DNA of 64,000 bases from Cytophagaceae bacterium (lineage in GTDB: Bacteria; Bacteroidota; Bacteroidia; Cytophagales; Cytophagaceae): assembly GCA_025455005.1 (NCBI GenBank), contig JALONH010000012.1:1-64000 (forward strand). The letters are read 5' to 3'. Below, one piece after another: positions 1 through 9,095 of this stretch. The translations under genes and the position numbers were made by a program. How positions within the stretch are numbered: position 1 is the stretch's first letter; every line of letters begins with the position of its first letter. The notes beneath the pieces are model-generated. The model saw nothing but the letters and a program-made list of their open reading frames with translations. It had not been told where the DNA came from and did not search any database.

Positions 1-85
1 GTACCCAGGGCCGGAGTCGAACCGGCATGTCCTTGCGAACACAGGTGTTTGAGACCAGCGCGTCTACCAATTCCGCCACCTGGGC
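1..85 (-). tRNA. tRNA-Leu (anticodon CAA)
   Basis: The minus strand from 85 to 1 folds as a class II tRNA. The acceptor arm is GCCCAGG paired with CCTGGGT (first pair G-U), with discriminator A at position 2; the window ends after one base of the 3' tail. The D arm contains the usual GGAATTGGTAGAC of tRNA-Leu, a long variable arm follows, and the T arm is GCCGG-TTCGACT-CCGGC. The anticodon loop CTCAAAC gives CAA, which reads UUG. The anticodon stem CTGGT/ACCTG carries one T-T mismatch at its second pair. Confidence 0.95.
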
Positions 86-142
86 ATACTGATGTTAAAA
101 AATCAGGCCTCAAAAGTACACTTTTCCGCCTTTACTTCAAAA

Positions 143-919
143 CTAGCTTTCAATAAATTTAATTAAAATCGGACTCTCATATCTAAGTCCCAACATTTGA
201 GCGGCATTCCCATTACAAATCGCAATTTCTAACCATCCACTACTATTAAACACCGCCACACAATCCCCACTATCCACTCCAGTATAACTTTCATGTACCG
301 TCTCGAGTTGCTCCCGAGCAAAAGATATCACAAACGACCTCCCCTCCCGGTATTTTTCTATATGATCCCTCGAAATATTCGTTATAACATTTCCATAATC
401 ATCCACATGGACTACAGTACCCCAAAGTTGTTGCTTATTCGCCCGTATCTGTGGCAACATCATAGGATGTAATCCACCCAATTGAACCCCTAAATTATAA
501 ATCGGTATACCATTGGCCAATGAAACAGCCGCATTTGCCAGTACACTCTTCTCCGGAAAAATAGGGTTGTATTTTTCGTCTTTTCTTAATTCTACGACCA
601 CCGTGGGAGCCTTATCACTCAATAAGGAGAAAAAACCATTGTCCACCCCGACAAAATAATGCTCCTCTAATTTTGTTGCCACTAATTTTTCTTCGCCACT
701 TAAAGGGGTATTTACACAGACTAAATGAACCGTACCAATGGGGAAATCACGAAATACATTTCGTAACACATACGCCGCATGTGGTACATTAAAATGCTCT
801 ATTTCATGGGTGATGTCTACTATAGTTGCATTATGTGTGATAGACAATATCTTGGCCTTCACGGCAGCTACGTATGGATCTCTCCACCCAAAATCCGACA
901 TAAAGGTGATTATGGCCAT
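143..919 (-). CDS. DUF62 / SAM hydroxide adenosyltransferase-fold protein
   Basis: This 258-residue protein has the two-domain layout of the SAM-dependent hydrolase/halogenase family (DUF62). The N-terminal motif FMSDFGWRDPYV and the FVGVDNGFFS segment (about 89-98) are family hallmarks, and a C-terminal beta-barrel part with DDYGNVITNI follows at about 172-181. Characterised members split SAM into adenosine and methionine using an Asp-Arg-His triad. Here the VDPGVGxxR segment of those enzymes is replaced by VNTPLSGEEK, so the aligned residues are Asn70 and Glu77, and the HGRD segment aligns with PEKS near residue 122. The substrate may therefore differ. The ATG at 919 starts the conserved MAIITFMSD. 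The gene lies just upstream of tRNA-Leu and is divergent from phoH. Confidence 0.85.
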   Translation of the reverse strand: MAIITFMSDFGWRDPYVAAVKAKILSITHNATIVDITHEIEHFNVPHAAYVLRNVFRDFPIGTVHLVCVNTPLSGEEKLVATKLEEHYFVGVDNGFFSLLSDKAPTVVVELRKDEKYNPIFPEKSVLANAAVSLANGIPIYNLGVQLGGLHPMMLPQIRANKQQLWGTVVHVDDYGNVITNISRDHIEKYREGRSFVISFAREQLETVHESYTGVDSGDCVAVFNSSGWLEIAICNGNAAQMLGLRYESPILIKFIES

Positions 920-936
920 ATGAAAAACGAATTTCG

Positions 937-944
937 TATATTTG
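937..944 (+). promoter_or_regulatory. possible Bacteroidota -7 element before phoH
   Basis: TATATTTG matches the Bacteroidota -7 consensus TAnnTTTG and lies 67 bases before the phoH start. No clear TTG-type -33 element is seen at the expected distance, so this is only a candidate. Confidence 0.25.
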
Positions 945-1011
945 ACTTACCGGTTAGAAAACGAATCATCTAAAATACACATATTAACGGATATATTTAA
1001 CTCTTGTCGTC

Positions 1012-1998
1012 TTGGTCATTGAAAAAATAATAACAATTGAAGAAGTTCCTATTCAAGAATTTTTGGGACCTCAAAACCACACCATTAAAGCGCTCTCTGC
1101 TGCCTTCCCTAAAGCTAAAATTATCAGCAGAGGTAATGAAATTAAAGTCATAGGCACTTCTACTGAAATTCTACGACTCTCTGAAATCATAGACCAACTT
1201 CAACAATATCTGATGGAGTTTGGTGTTCTTCAAGACCGACACATCAGTGCCTTGTTGTACGGTGATGAATCGGTAGGACTTACCTCTCCGACTAAAGAAA
1301 AGCACCTCAATCGAGACACCGACAAAGACGTTATTCTTTATGGCAACCGAGGTCTCATCATTAAAGCAAAAACTCCGAATCAAAAGAAAATAGTTCAAGG
1401 TTTAAAAAAACACGATTTAGTTTTTGCCATTGGCCCTGCCGGTACCGGTAAAACGTATGTCTCTGTAGCCCTTGCGGTAAAAGCATTAAAAAATAAAGAA
1501 GTTAAAAAATTGGTTATTACCCGCCCCGCCGTAGAAGCCGGTGAGAGCTTAGGTTATTTGCCCGGCGATTTAAAAGAAAAAATTGACCCCTATTTGCGTC
1601 CCATTTACGACGCATTAGAAGATATGATTCCACCGGACAAACTAAACTATTATTACGAAACCAACGTTATTGAAATAGCTCCTTTAGCCTACATGAGAGG
1701 AAGAACGCTCCACCATGCATTTATTCTTTTAGATGAAGCTCAGAACACTACACCTATGCAAATGAAGATGTTTTTGACGCGTATGGGGGAAGGCAGTAAA
1801 ATGATTATAACCGGAGATCGATCACAAATCGATCTACCTCGAAATCAAAAATCCGGTCTAGTAGATGCTATTGATACCTTGTCGCAAATAGACGGTATAT
1901 CGTTTATAGAACTCACAAAAAAAGATGTCATGCGGCATAAATTAGTAGAAAAAATATTAGGTGCTTACGAAAAAAATAATGCTACAACGTCTGCTTAA
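1012..1998 (+). CDS. phoH: PhoH family ATPase
   Basis: This 328-residue cytoplasmic P-loop ATPase is of the PhoH/YbeZ type, a family linked to RNA metabolism and ribosome maturation. An N-terminal KH-like region (about 1-70) is followed by Walker A GPAGTGKT at 141-148 and Walker B FILLDEAQ at 237-244. RPAVEAGESLGYLPGD (about 171-186) is a family signature. The conserved N terminus begins before any ATG, and the only in-frame start that keeps it is TTG at 1012, so a rare start codon is inferred. It heads a plus-strand run; its 3' end overlaps the metalloprotease start by 20 bases, which suggests co-transcription. Confidence 0.93.
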   Translation: MVIEKIITIEEVPIQEFLGPQNHTIKALSAAFPKAKIISRGNEIKVIGTSTEILRLSEIIDQLQQYLMEFGVLQDRHISALLYGDESVGLTSPTKEKHLNRDTDKDVILYGNRGLIIKAKTPNQKKIVQGLKKHDLVFAIGPAGTGKTYVSVALAVKALKNKEVKKLVITRPAVEAGESLGYLPGDLKEKIDPYLRPIYDALEDMIPPDKLNYYYETNVIEIAPLAYMRGRTLHHAFILLDEAQNTTPMQMKMFLTRMGEGSKMIITGDRSQIDLPRNQKSGLVDAIDTLSQIDGISFIELTKKDVMRHKLVEKILGAYEKNNATTSA

Positions 1999-3808
1999 AT
2001 ATTGTGAAGTAACGATTGTTCTCTTTTTTATCTTCATGGGTCATTCCATGGGACAATCGATTATTCGTTGTGCACATACACCACCTGCCATTAAATTCCC
2101 TAGACAACTGCCAACTGCTTATCAACTGAGTACTTTAATCAACAGTACGGATACAATCATCATACCGGTAGTAGTACACGTCATCCATAATAACAACGCC
2201 GGAGTTATAGGTGGCGTAAACAATCCCAACATTACAGACGCACAAATCTATTCTCAAATCGATGTACTGAATAACGATTTTATGCGTCTAAATGCAGATA
2301 CGAATAACACACCAAACTCGTATACCGGCATCGCCGGAAAAGCCCGAATACAATTTTGTTTGGCTACTACTGATCCAAATGGCAATGCTACCACCGGTAT
2401 TAATCGAATCTATAATCCTAAATCCTTTTATCAAATCACCGATAATAATCTATTAAAAAGCCTATCCTATTGGCCTAGTAGCGATTACTTAAACATTTGG
2501 GTTTGTAATTTACGTGGCCCCACCTCTATAACCCTATTGCTAGGTTATGCAACGGTACCCGGTGGTGGATTACCCGGTTTGGAGGTGAACGATCCTCCCG
2601 CTACAGATGATGGTGTTGTAATCAACTACCGAACCTTTGGAACTACCGGCCCACTTATCCCTGAATTTAATTTAGGAAGAACAACTACACATGAAGTTGG
2701 CCACTGGTTAGGTCTATTTCATACATGGGGTGCTTTTGATTTAGCCAGTTGTAGTGAAACCGATTATTGTGATGATACTCCCTTTTGTTCGGGAAGGTTT
2801 ACTTCTTCCGTTTCAGCTGGCTGCCCATCTCCTACGGACTGTTCTGAACCTAGAATGATTCAAAACTATATGGATTATTCAATGGATGCCTGTACCAATT
2901 TATTTACGGTAGATCAAATAGAGCGCATGCGATCTGTTTTTGGTACAACATCTCGACGATCCTTGTTATTGAACTCCATAGGTTGTTGTACAATTAATGG
3001 TGTGACAGTATCCATTCCGGAAAAATCATTTGAAGATCAATCCTTGACCTCCGGAACATGGGAATTCTTTAATGGGAATGGGACTAGCAGTTTCACACCC
3101 GGGTTTCAAGTCCACCCGGATGGCGCATACCAACAAAGTAATTATTCTTTAGTTGGAAATAATGATAGCATCTACACCTCTACTCTACCGAATTCAAATT
3201 ATTATTACACTTATACTTCTCCTTTTTTCAGGTTAAATACGATTCAAGGTCCAACACTACGATTTGATTGGGCATATACCCTTCAACAATCCATGGGCAC
3301 TAGCGATAGTATCGTCATTTCCTATTCGAAGGGTTGTTCCAACGATTGGATTCCATTGCGAACATATTATGGGTCCTCTTTTTATTCTACTATCAATTAT
3401 AGAAACTCGTTTACCCCTTCTGCTGACGAATGGCAAACGGAATCGTTATCCTTACAAAGTCTAACACAAGCAGCTGCTGCTCGTATTCGGTGGGAAGTAT
3501 ATTCTAAAGGAATCAATCCTTACTATTTAGATAACATTCGCATAGATGCCAGTTCACCGAGTTTGGATGCCATCCTTTACCCTGTCCCAACTGAAAATAA
3601 TATATCTATACAAACCACCTATACCGGTAAAAAAGTTATTTCGTATAGAATTTATAATGGTGTAGGACAACTGGTGTGGGAACGTTCTGACCCCATCGAC
3701 TATAGTCACACCACCTCTGTATCACTGGACCTATGGAGTTCCGGTGTTTATTTTATTCAAGTTTCAGATGATCAAACAACTAAAACTATAAAATTTATTA
3801 AACTTTAA
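1979..3808 (+). CDS. secreted M43 (pappalysin-like) zinc metalloprotease, T9SS substrate
   Basis: The ATG at 1979 gives 609 residues starting with a hydrophobic signal peptide ending near MGQS; a GTG at 1961 would only add six residues. The catalytic zinc site is HEVGHWLGLFH at about 238-248, the extended HExxHxxGxxH form of M43/metzincin proteases, followed by the Cys-rich CSETDYCDDTP stretch typical of pappalysin-like bacterial enzymes and a downstream Met-turn region (MDYSMD). A jelly-roll-like domain follows. The last about 75 residues begin LYPVPTENNISI and contain GVGQLV and SGVYFIQV, the pattern of a type A T9SS sorting domain. The protein is inferred to be exported through T9SS and attached or released at the surface. 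It overlaps phoH by 20 bases. Confidence 0.9.
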   Translation: MLQRLLKYCEVTIVLFFIFMGHSMGQSIIRCAHTPPAIKFPRQLPTAYQLSTLINSTDTIIIPVVVHVIHNNNAGVIGGVNNPNITDAQIYSQIDVLNNDFMRLNADTNNTPNSYTGIAGKARIQFCLATTDPNGNATTGINRIYNPKSFYQITDNNLLKSLSYWPSSDYLNIWVCNLRGPTSITLLLGYATVPGGGLPGLEVNDPPATDDGVVINYRTFGTTGPLIPEFNLGRTTTHEVGHWLGLFHTWGAFDLASCSETDYCDDTPFCSGRFTSSVSAGCPSPTDCSEPRMIQNYMDYSMDACTNLFTVDQIERMRSVFGTTSRRSLLLNSIGCCTINGVTVSIPEKSFEDQSLTSGTWEFFNGNGTSSFTPGFQVHPDGAYQQSNYSLVGNNDSIYTSTLPNSNYYYTYTSPFFRLNTIQGPTLRFDWAYTLQQSMGTSDSIVISYSKGCSNDWIPLRTYYGSSFYSTINYRNSFTPSADEWQTESLSLQSLTQAAAARIRWEVYSKGINPYYLDNIRIDASSPSLDAILYPVPTENNISIQTTYTGKKVISYRIYNGVGQLVWERSDPIDYSHTTSVSLDLWSSGVYFIQVSDDQTTKTIKFIKL

Positions 3809-3841
3809 TTTTTACTCTTTCAGCCGGAGTAATTCTAAGCT

Positions 3842-5377
3842 ATGGAAAAAATAATTCGAAACAGGTATCCCCTGTTTACGGCAAGCCTTTGCTTTGCCTT
3901 CGGTATTCTATACCATTTTTATTTAACTACGTATGACTTTTTATTTTATTCTTTTATACTTTCATTGGGAGTCTATTATGCCTTTATTCATCGTCAACGT
4001 TTCTTCATATTTTTGGTATACCTTTCCTGTTTTATTGCCGGTAACTGTAGGACTCATCTTTGGAAACACCTCCCTTCCACCGATACGATAAAGATTCAAG
4101 TGGAGACGGCTCCCAACAAAGGGATAAAAAAATATAAATCCATAGCAACAGTAGTGGATACTAAGAGTTTATTACCCACGCAAAAAGTTTTAATTCAATG
4201 GTACGATAGTACGGTATCCATTCAACAGCAGGATATCCTTGTATTGAAAAATCAGTTACAATCCATTAGACCTTATCAAAACGGATTGTTTAATAGAGTT
4301 CAATATTGGAAAAGTAAAGGAGTATTATTGGAGCAAACGATTAACAAGAATTCAATTCTGGAACACCAAGCCCATACATTCACACTATCCGCATTAGATA
4401 ATATACGACATTTTATTCGTTCAACTGTCAACTCATATATTGACCAACAAGATGCCAGAGGTCTTTCTATGGGCCTATTGATTGGAGATCGAAAAGATAT
4501 TTCAGAAGAAACAAATAAACATTTTGCTGCTGCGGGTGTCTCGCATCTATTAGCTGTATCGGGTATGCATACCGCTCTTTTGTATCAATTAGTCGTGGTG
4601 CTACTGTTTCCAATTGGTAAACGTACTACTGCCCGTCTTATAGTATTTAGTTTATCCTTAATTGTTTTAATCTGCTTTGCTGCATTAAGCGGGAATACAG
4701 CTTCTGTAGTTCGAGCCACAATAATGTGTATTTGTTTTGCGCTGTCGTATCTACTTAAGAAAAAAGGAAATAGTTTAAATACATTAGGCGCTAGCATGTT
4801 ACTTATTTTATTTTGGAATCCAACTCAAATTTTAGATATCGGATTTCAACTTTCTTGTTTGGCTGTTATCGGTATCATCACAATACAACCGTTACTCCTC
4901 CTGTTTAGAGATATGCCATTTGTATGGAAACATATAGGGGAAAACAGTACGATTACGTTTGCTGCTCAACTGTATACCTGCCCTATGTTACTTTACCACT
5001 TTAAACAACTTTCAATCGTTTTCTTATTTTCCAATCTTCTCTTGATACCCTTATCTACCGTGTTACTTTTACTGCTTCTTTTATTACTCTTTTTTAATAG
5101 TATAAACATGCATTTTATATGTGAGTATATTGGTAATATCATAGCTTGCTTGTCTTCTATTTTTATTAAAATTGGAGACTATTTTGGACAACTTTCATTT
5201 TCTTCACTTGAAATCTCTACACCCTCCAGTATCCCTGTTGTAATGGGTTTAGTTGTTTTGATAGGCGTTTTCTATTTCCCTATTGAAAAAAGAAATAGCA
5301 TAATAATCGGGTTAATGGGGATTTGGATTAGTATACAATGTTTCGATTTATGGAAGAATACTTTTATTTTATTCTAA
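3842..5377 (+). CDS. comEC: ComEC/Rec2 family DNA-uptake channel protein
   Basis: This 511-residue polytopic membrane protein belongs to the ComEC/Rec2 family, which carries single-stranded DNA across the inner membrane during natural transformation. The N-terminal part has several hydrophobic segments followed by an OB-like soluble region with IRPYQNGLFN. The signature GLLIGDRKDIS followed by AAGVSHLLAVSGMH lies at about 219-249. Many transmembrane helices follow. The C-terminal metallo-beta-lactamase-like domain of long ComEC proteins is absent, and the sequence ends soon after the last helix. It sits 33 bases after the metalloprotease and 31 before the enoyl-CoA hydratase. Function in transformation is inferred from the family. 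Confidence 0.92.
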   Translation: MEKIIRNRYPLFTASLCFAFGILYHFYLTTYDFLFYSFILSLGVYYAFIHRQRFFIFLVYLSCFIAGNCRTHLWKHLPSTDTIKIQVETAPNKGIKKYKSIATVVDTKSLLPTQKVLIQWYDSTVSIQQQDILVLKNQLQSIRPYQNGLFNRVQYWKSKGVLLEQTINKNSILEHQAHTFTLSALDNIRHFIRSTVNSYIDQQDARGLSMGLLIGDRKDISEETNKHFAAAGVSHLLAVSGMHTALLYQLVVVLLFPIGKRTTARLIVFSLSLIVLICFAALSGNTASVVRATIMCICFALSYLLKKKGNSLNTLGASMLLILFWNPTQILDIGFQLSCLAVIGIITIQPLLLLFRDMPFVWKHIGENSTITFAAQLYTCPMLLYHFKQLSIVFLFSNLLLIPLSTVLLLLLLLLLFFNSINMHFICEYIGNIIACLSSIFIKIGDYFGQLSFSSLEISTPSSIPVVMGLVVLIGVFYFPIEKRNSIIIGLMGIWISIQCFDLWKNTFILF

Positions 5378-5408
5378 AAATCGTATATTAGTCTATTGAA
5401 TAAAAATT

Positions 5409-6188
5409 ATGAATCAACATATACTGGTAGAGAAAAAAAACCGAATAGGTTATATCATAATCAATCGTCCGGAAAAACGGAATGCCTTAAACGATGCTAC
5501 TGTTACAGAATTAAAAGAAGCCTTTACTACTTTTGAATCGGATGATGAAGTAAAAATTATTATTCTAAAAGCCACCGGAAATGCCTTTTGTGCCGGTGCA
5601 GATTTAGAATACTTGACCCAATTAGAATCGAATAGTTACGAGGATAATCTGGCGGACTCTACACACTTGATGGAATTGTATTATACGATTTATCAATTAA
5701 AAAAAGTAGTCATAGCACAAGTCCATGGACACGCTCTCGCTGGTGGATGCGGATTAGTCAGTGTTTGTGATTTTTCATTTAGTGTTCCGGAAGCAAATTT
5801 TGGTTATACTGAAAATAGAATTGGGTTTGTACCGGCCATAGTGATGATTTTTTTAATCCGAAAGATCGGTGAAGCGAAAGCGAGAGAAATGTTGTTGAGT
5901 GGTAATGTAATTAAAGCTTCCCAAGCAGTCCAATATGGACTAGTGACCAGTTTGGTTGATGCGGAAGAAGATTTAGAAAAAACCGTAGAAGATTTCGCAC
6001 AACATTTAGTCATACATAATGCCTCTTCCAGTATGGCAACTACTAAGATAATGTTGGCTCAAATTCAAGACAAACCACTTCTAGAGGCCTTGCGATATGC
6101 TGCAAAAATGAATGCAAAAACTCGTTCTTCTGAAGATTGTCGAAAAGGAATTCACGCTTTTCTAAACAAAGAAAATATTAAATGGTAG
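5409..6188 (+). CDS. enoyl-CoA hydratase/isomerase family protein
   Basis: This 259-residue protein is a full-length crotonase-fold enzyme. It has the opening IINRPEKRNALND, the oxyanion-hole segments NAFCAGADLEYL (about 60-71) and HALAGGCGLVSVCDF (about 107-121), and the C-terminal helical region with ARSSEDCRKGIHAFLNK-like residues. Such enzymes hydrate or isomerise 2-enoyl-CoA thioesters in fatty-acid or branched-chain amino-acid breakdown. The sequence resembles the group annotated as methylglutaconyl-CoA hydratases, but the exact substrate cannot be fixed from the sequence. It is the last gene of the plus-strand run and converges on the next gene with only two bases between the stop codons. 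Confidence 0.88.
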   Translation: MNQHILVEKKNRIGYIIINRPEKRNALNDATVTELKEAFTTFESDDEVKIIILKATGNAFCAGADLEYLTQLESNSYEDNLADSTHLMELYYTIYQLKKVVIAQVHGHALAGGCGLVSVCDFSFSVPEANFGYTENRIGFVPAIVMIFLIRKIGEAKAREMLLSGNVIKASQAVQYGLVTSLVDAEEDLEKTVEDFAQHLVIHNASSSMATTKIMLAQIQDKPLLEALRYAAKMNAKTRSSEDCRKGIHAFLNKENIKW

Positions 6189-6190
6189 AT

Positions 6191-7765
6191 CTAACTTTTG
6201 TTTTGAATAGAAAAAATAGAAAGCATACTTTTCTTACCGAGTAAACCTTTTTTAGCTACCATTAAGAGGGTAGCATCATTCCAAGTAGAATAATTTCGTA
6301 ATAAAGTTACAGATTCTTCTAATGGTAAATCAGTATCCCGAATTTTAAAACCCGTTAATTCATTCCATTCCACAAATCTTACTGCAGACATAATACCGGT
6401 GGATACATTTGAATAAGCATATAGAAAACGTACTTTACCATCCACTGTAATATGAAAATTGTACGAAAGCGTATTCAGGCCTGCTGTTACATCCATAATT
6501 TGTTGTTTATAAATATAATTCTCCCAAAGGATTTTATCTTCGCTATTGATCGATAACGCAACTATACTTTCTGTCTTGACTTTACCTAACTTTTCACCCC
6601 AATTCTTTACATCATTTGAAGCCGTTGGATCATAGGGTATTTCTGTATATTCCACCCATCTCTTTTCCAGAACTAAAATTATTTTTTCATACGGATTAAC
6701 ATAAAAATCACTTATATGGTAATTCATCCAATCTTCCTGACCTGCTGTCTTATTGTTTTGTCGTATTGTTGTGGCTGTTTGTTTTATCCCATCCGATACA
6801 TCGTGTATATTTAATTTTTCAACTAACTTATCTTGAAAATCAAATTTTGCATACAACACTCCATTGAGTTTTTTACCTAAAGTTAAAATTGCTGCTACAT
6901 AAATTTCGTAATCATTTAAAAAATGGAATTTAAAACTTTCTCTTTTAGATGTGCCGGATTGAATATCTAAAAATATATTTTCTTTTGTTTTAGGATTGTA
7001 TTGAATCACCGCAATACGCCCCGCTTTTTCCGCATTAAAAATAAAAATATCTTTTTTATCATTAATATAAATTCCTTGATTTACAAAATAGTTATCGATA
7101 GATAATTGACCGGTATCATATAATTCTAACTGAATAGAATAGATGGAATACGACACAACTAATGTACGTTGACTATAGTCATATCGGTAAAGTATAAAAT
7201 GTTGTTTATCTGGTGAAAACTCTATTTGGTATTGATATTCCAGAGGTGTATTAAAGTTTTTAGAACCGGCAGATGATAGTACATTTTCAAAAGACTCTTT
7301 ACTTGACCCTTTTCCCATTGCACTCATCCATTCTTGAATGGTAGCTTGATGTAATTCTTTGGATTCTATAAATGTGCCATCTGTCAGTTGGTACATTAGT
7401 ACTTTACACGCACTCTTTTTTGCTGTAACATCGTGTACTTCTAAAAACACATAAATCTTTCCCTGATGTTCAACTAATAATTTAAAATCTTCTTCAATAG
7501 GAAGTGTCAGCGGTATAGAAAATTTTTTCGCTCCGGTAAGATCATATTTTTCTAACAAATAGTCTGAACTTGGAGTAATAGCGGAACCTTTTACCTTCGA
7601 CAATACAATATAATTCTCTTTGGATAGTATAGCATCCCGACGCTCATTCGTTTCCAATGCAGTGGCCATATAGGAAAATTCTTGATTGGATTGCAATACT
7701 TGGCCATACAAGGAAAATACTTGACACAAAAAGATTGAAATAGTAATCAATATTAAAGATTTCAT
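6191..7765 (-). CDS. secreted protein of unknown function
   Basis: This 524-residue protein has a clear signal peptide (MKSLILITISIFLCQVF, cleavage near SLYGQ). The mature part is rich in beta-strand-like alternation, with repeated units of the kind xxIxxYNPxTKxxxxLD and VRFLYAYS, which suggests a propeller-like or WD40-like fold. No catalytic motif, lipobox or T9SS sorting domain is visible. It starts 43 bases after the bioA stop on the same strand and may be the last member of the ldhA-usp-CHAT-bio operon, but that gap also leaves room for its own promoter. I do not recognise the family. Confidence 0.7.
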   Translation of the reverse strand: MKSLILITISIFLCQVFSLYGQVLQSNQEFSYMATALETNERRDAILSKENYIVLSKVKGSAITPSSDYLLEKYDLTGAKKFSIPLTLPIEEDFKLLVEHQGKIYVFLEVHDVTAKKSACKVLMYQLTDGTFIESKELHQATIQEWMSAMGKGSSKESFENVLSSAGSKNFNTPLEYQYQIEFSPDKQHFILYRYDYSQRTLVVSYSIYSIQLELYDTGQLSIDNYFVNQGIYINDKKDIFIFNAEKAGRIAVIQYNPKTKENIFLDIQSGTSKRESFKFHFLNDYEIYVAAILTLGKKLNGVLYAKFDFQDKLVEKLNIHDVSDGIKQTATTIRQNNKTAGQEDWMNYHISDFYVNPYEKIILVLEKRWVEYTEIPYDPTASNDVKNWGEKLGKVKTESIVALSINSEDKILWENYIYKQQIMDVTAGLNTLSYNFHITVDGKVRFLYAYSNVSTGIMSAVRFVEWNELTGFKIRDTDLPLEESVTLLRNYSTWNDATLLMVAKKGLLGKKSMLSIFSIQNKS

Positions 7766-7808
7766 AACGGTTCTTATTAATTAACGAACGTTTATAAAGT
7801 CTATAAAG

Positions 7809-9095
7809 TTATTCTAAATTTTGGAATTCTTCTATACATTGAATTATGGTTTCGTAAACAAAATTCAATTCTTCATCTGTAATGATAACAGGAGGCAAAA
7901 AATACACCACATTACCTAAAGGACGAAGTAATATCCCTCTAGAATAGAAAAACGTATACATTCGGTCACGAATCGAACTAAGATAGCCACCGGGAGATAT
8001 AAATTCTACTTTTAAAATAATCCCTAAACATTGTATCGACTCTACTACATCTGTATAATTAGATTGATATGTTTGAACAAATCGTTGATGGGCCCTTTCA
8101 ATACGTTGAATATTTTCCATAAAATGAGGAGCGGCAATCAAATCTAAATTAACAGATGCCAAGTGACATATAATCGGATTTGCGGTAAACGTATGGCCAT
8201 GAAAAAACATTTTATCTTTCGGTTGATGATAAAAAGCAGCTTCAATTTTAGAATTACATGTTGTAACACCTAAAGGAAGTAATCCTCCAGTAAGAGCTTT
8301 CGATAAACACACCATATCAGGTGAATGTTTTACCTGTTGAACAGCAAACAAAGTACCCGTTTTACCAAATCCGGTCATGACTTCATCTGCTATCGTTAAG
8401 ACATCATATCTAGCAGCGATAGCCATACAACTATCCAATATAGAAGCGGAATACATCCGCATACCTGAAGCACCTTGAACTAAAGGTTCAAATATAAAAG
8501 CCGCATGCGTAAAAGTAGCACACAAGGTTTCAAATTGCTCTAAAACCATATCTTTATTTTCTTCAGTTGGAAATGGAATAAAATCCACTTTTGAAAGTAT
8601 GGATTGGTAGGGATCAGTAAAGAGCCCTCTTCCACTTACGGACATTGCGCCAAATGTATCACCGTGAAAAGCTCCTTCAATTGCTATAAATTTTGTTCTG
8701 GACGTTTCCTTGATATTAAGGTGAAATTGTAATGCCCACTTCAAGGCTACTTCTACAGCCGTACTGCCATTGTCTGAGTAAAAAACACGCGCTTGATGTT
8801 TCCCTAACAAGGAAAGAATTTTGTTAGCTAAGCTTACGGCTGGAGCATGCGTAAAGCCGGCAAACAATACATGATCCAATTGTGCCGCTTGATTAGAAAG
8901 GGCTTTCACCAATTCCGGCTGTGCATGGCCATGAACAGCTACCCACCAAGAGGCTATCCCATCTAATAAGGAAGAACCGTCTTTCAGAAAAAGTCGCGTT
9001 CCTTCTGCTCGAATTACTTCGGGGTAAACCGTATCGTTCAAAGGAGAATACGGATGCCAAACTATTTGTTGATCTAGTACACTAATGTCAATCAT
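7809..9095 (-). CDS. bioA: adenosylmethionine-8-amino-7-oxononanoate aminotransferase (BioA)
   Basis: BioA is a PLP enzyme that moves an amino group from SAM to 8-amino-7-oxononanoate to form 7,8-diaminononanoate in biotin synthesis. The chosen ATG at 9095 gives 428 residues opening MIDISVLDQQIVWHPYSP, the family N terminus; an upstream start would run back through the 3' end of bioD. Visible motifs are SWWVAVHGH, SDNGSTAVEVALK, GAFHGDTFGAM and the PLP-lysine segment CLSKALTGGLLPLG. Its start overlaps the bioD stop by eight bases (ATGATTGA), a sign of translational coupling. Confidence 0.97.
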   Translation of the reverse strand: MIDISVLDQQIVWHPYSPLNDTVYPEVIRAEGTRLFLKDGSSLLDGIASWWVAVHGHAQPELVKALSNQAAQLDHVLFAGFTHAPAVSLANKILSLLGKHQARVFYSDNGSTAVEVALKWALQFHLNIKETSRTKFIAIEGAFHGDTFGAMSVSGRGLFTDPYQSILSKVDFIPFPTEENKDMVLEQFETLCATFTHAAFIFEPLVQGASGMRMYSASILDSCMAIAARYDVLTIADEVMTGFGKTGTLFAVQQVKHSPDMVCLSKALTGGLLPLGVTTCNSKIEAAFYHQPKDKMFFHGHTFTANPIICHLASVNLDLIAAPHFMENIQRIERAHQRFVQTYQSNYTDVVESIQCLGIILKVEFISPGGYLSSIRDRMYTFFYSRGILLRPLGNVVYFLPPVIITDEELNFVYETIIQCIEEFQNLE

